Part shown: piece after piece, positions 19,532-21,299 of the stretch
Layout: the number at the start of each line of letters is the position of its first letter
Position numbering within the stretch: the stretch's first letter is position 1
NCBI RefSeq assembly: GCF_000611645.1
Contig: NW_014013263.1
Span: forward strand, 1 to 21,299
Length of the DNA: 21,299 nt
Direction: 5' to 3'
Source: Monoraphidium neglectum
Lineage: Eukaryota; Chlorophyta; Chlorophyceae; Sphaeropleales; Selenastraceae
The notes under the pieces: generated by a model
The model's input: the letters and a program-made list of their open reading frames with translations, nothing else
Databases searched by the model: none
What the model was told of the DNA's origin: nothing
Position numbers and translations under genes: made by a program

Positions 19532-21299
19532 TCAGTTGTCCCCGATCTCTGGCACCTCTCGTTGCTCCGGCCTCCAGGGGACCTTGCCGTCCCTAGTACA
19601 AGCCTGTTGAAGTATAGTTTGTGTTTGCATGTGTGCATGAGTCTGTGTATGTCTGATTGTGTAACAGGGTGAAAGAGAGAGAAGGGGTGTGTGTGTGCTT
19701 GTATGCATGCGTGTGATAGGGAGAGAGAGAGAGAGAGGGAGAGAGAGAGAGCGAGAGTGTGTGTGTGTGTGTGTGTGTGTGCGCGCCTGCGCACATGCAT
19801 GCAGGTATCCAAACTCACAGCCGCCTGAGCAAGGTGCAGGAAGATATGAGTGTTTTGCAAGTGTCAGCCGAGCTTGATCAAAACGTGGGTGCAATGCAGG
19901 CCGCCCGGCCGCCCAAAGCTCCCACCTGGAACAGCATGAAATAGTTGGTGTCCCCACGCGCGCGGCCGCGGAAGAAAGGAGGTGTGTAGAACGTCTTCCC
20001 GATCAGGGCGCCTGCGGACAGGGGCGCAATCGTAGACGGAGTGGGGATGCAGCCAACAAGAGGGCGCCGAGGGTTGTTGGCAGTTGCAAGAGCTGAAGCT
20101 GATCTGGAATGTGCTGCTGTGTGCTGCGCAAGGTGACAATCGATGTCACACAAACCCTTGAACCTCCTCGAATCCACCTTGGAAGTTCGGCTCGCTGCGG
20201 CCACATGGTGTAACTCTGCTGAATCCTTCACCCTGCGTGCAGAACTCTCTGCTCAGGCACCACTGGTAGAGGCTCCCTTGTACACAAATCATCGAGCCCA
20301 TCCCCACACAGCGGGTGCACACACACCTCCAAGGAGTCCCAAAACACCACGAGCAACGCAAACAAAGCCGAGCTTGCCCCGCTCACCGCCGCCGAGGTCC
20401 CGGAACTCGTCCACCACGCCGTCGGCCCACGCTTGGAACAGCGTGTGGAGCGTGCGCCAGCCGCCCGCGGTGAAGCTGGTGATGTTGGGCCTGTCGTCGT
20501 CAAAGTGCCACGCGGGCCGGCCGTCGTAGAAGCTGGTGGGGTTGAAGCGGCCGGACCCAGTGAAGATCATGTCGCCGGCCCCTGCAAATCGAGGAGGTCG
20601 CGGTCGCGGCGACAAATTACGAGGTTTCCGCTGGCGTTGGGATGGGAGTGGGGACAGTTATGGGGAAACGAGGATCATCCCTGCAAGCTCGTGCTAGCTG
20701 CGTCTTGGCTTGCGAGGGTGTGAGGCAGCAGCGGCCGGTGCGGGGGGGGGGCCAGCGGGTTGCCAAGGACGCGTTTGGCGTGATGGGCATGCCCTGCGGC
20801 CCTGCCCTGCGTGCGGTGCCTCGGGTTTGCATCCGCGTTTAAGCTGCTCACCGTCGTATGCGGATATGCGCTCCTCCTGGGTGTGCCCCTTTGGAATGAG
20901 GTATTCATGCTGCAGCAGGGGAAAAAAGGCAAATACAAAGTTTCAAGAGGAGGCAAGGATGCAGAATTGGCACACTCGTTGAGCGATTGGCGTGGCAGGT
21001 CGAGGGAGTGTGCGGCTGTGGTATGGGGGGGAGGTGACAAGCAAGTTCACCAGGCCACCGGGAAAAGGGCTGTGGCTTCCAAGCAGGGGCGCGTTGAAGC
21101 GCGGTGGTGCTTCCAGGCCTCCTTCCTGTGTACTGCCCGAAACGCAGTCCACACTTGACCCCACTGGGTCCATGATGCATACGGGTTGCGCATGCAGGCC
21201 CCACAAACCCCTGGAAGAGGTTCACATTGAGGGTCGTCCCAAAACGTGTAGGGATCCCCTCTTTGCGCTCCTCGCCAAAGCACTTGCTGCGACGGGCGG
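19532..21299 (-). CDS. Uncharacterised protein, C-terminal part (5' end beyond the right edge)
   Basis: Six exons: 21299-21209 (partial), 21132-21051, 20909-20852, 20581-20387, 20011-19926, 19603-19532. Every join preserves frame, giving about 195 residues before a TGA at 19532. Protein-like blocks include HEYLIPKGHTQEERISAYDG, DMIFTGSGRFNPTSFYDG, RPAWHFDDDRPNITSF, WRTLHTLFQAWADGVVDEF, GKTFYTPPFFRGRARGDTNY and a charged tail ending PEIGDN. The mix of aromatic, charged and Gly residues suggests a soluble globular domain; I see no membrane helix in this part. I do not recognise the family and assign no function. The four exons from 20909 leftward are the most secure. The first junction (donor GTTTGT, 76-nt intron) is weak. 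Confidence 0.6.
19719..19780. repeat. (GA)n followed by (GT)n microsatellite in the last intron of the right-edge gene
   Basis: GA repeats at 19719-19756 run directly into a GT run ending at 19780. The pair lies inside the intron 19925-19604 and is transcribed as (AC)n followed by (UC)n, about 115 nt before the final acceptor. Confidence 0.95.

Overview
The window looks like nuclear DNA of a green alga, most likely a chlorophycean. The supporting signs are GC-rich exons (often above 70% by eye) between lower-GC introns of roughly 50-600 nt, GT-AG junctions, TGTAA poly(A) signals, dinucleotide microsatellites inside introns, and poly-Ala/Gln/Gly insertions in otherwise conserved proteins. There are no operons, ribosome binding sites or CRISPR arrays. 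All five gene models lie head to tail on the minus strand, so transcription runs from high to low coordinates. The models were built by hand from GT-AG sites, reading-frame phase and remembered family sequences; no alignment was run.

From left to right: (1) 1-4893 is the N-terminal 631 codons, in ten exons, of the TRAPP II tethering subunit TRAPPC10/TRS130; its 3' end lies beyond base 1. (2) 5791-8322 is a complete six-exon COQ2, the mitochondrial 4-hydroxybenzoate polyprenyltransferase of ubiquinone synthesis. (3) 9682-14399 is a ten-exon gene of about 840 codons for a secreted, repeat-built protein: signal peptide, PELPK-type Pro/Glu/Leu/Lys repeats, a Val/Gln/Lys-Pro block, and a Gly/Ala-rich region with NPDG repeats. 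It resembles a cell-wall or matrix protein and is the most novel gene here. (4) 14913-16346 is a four-exon (or longer) gene with a divergent RWP-RK-like DNA-binding motif. (5) 19532-21299 is the C-terminal part of an unrecognised protein whose six exons join in phase; its 5' end is off the right edge.

The stretch 16347-19531 has no gene I can support, apart from a possible first exon for the RWP-RK-like gene at 16731-16844 and a GC-rich island at about 17440-17860. The genes have unrelated housekeeping, wall and regulatory roles, and nothing suggests a shared pathway.

Structure outside coding sequence includes a near-perfect inverted repeat in the two introns flanking TRAPPC10 exons 5-6, matched (GT)n and (CA)n tracts inside the intron between those exons, a degenerate TTTAGGG telomere-like array at a COQ2 3' splice site, and duplicated exon ends with conserved splice junctions in the wall-protein gene.
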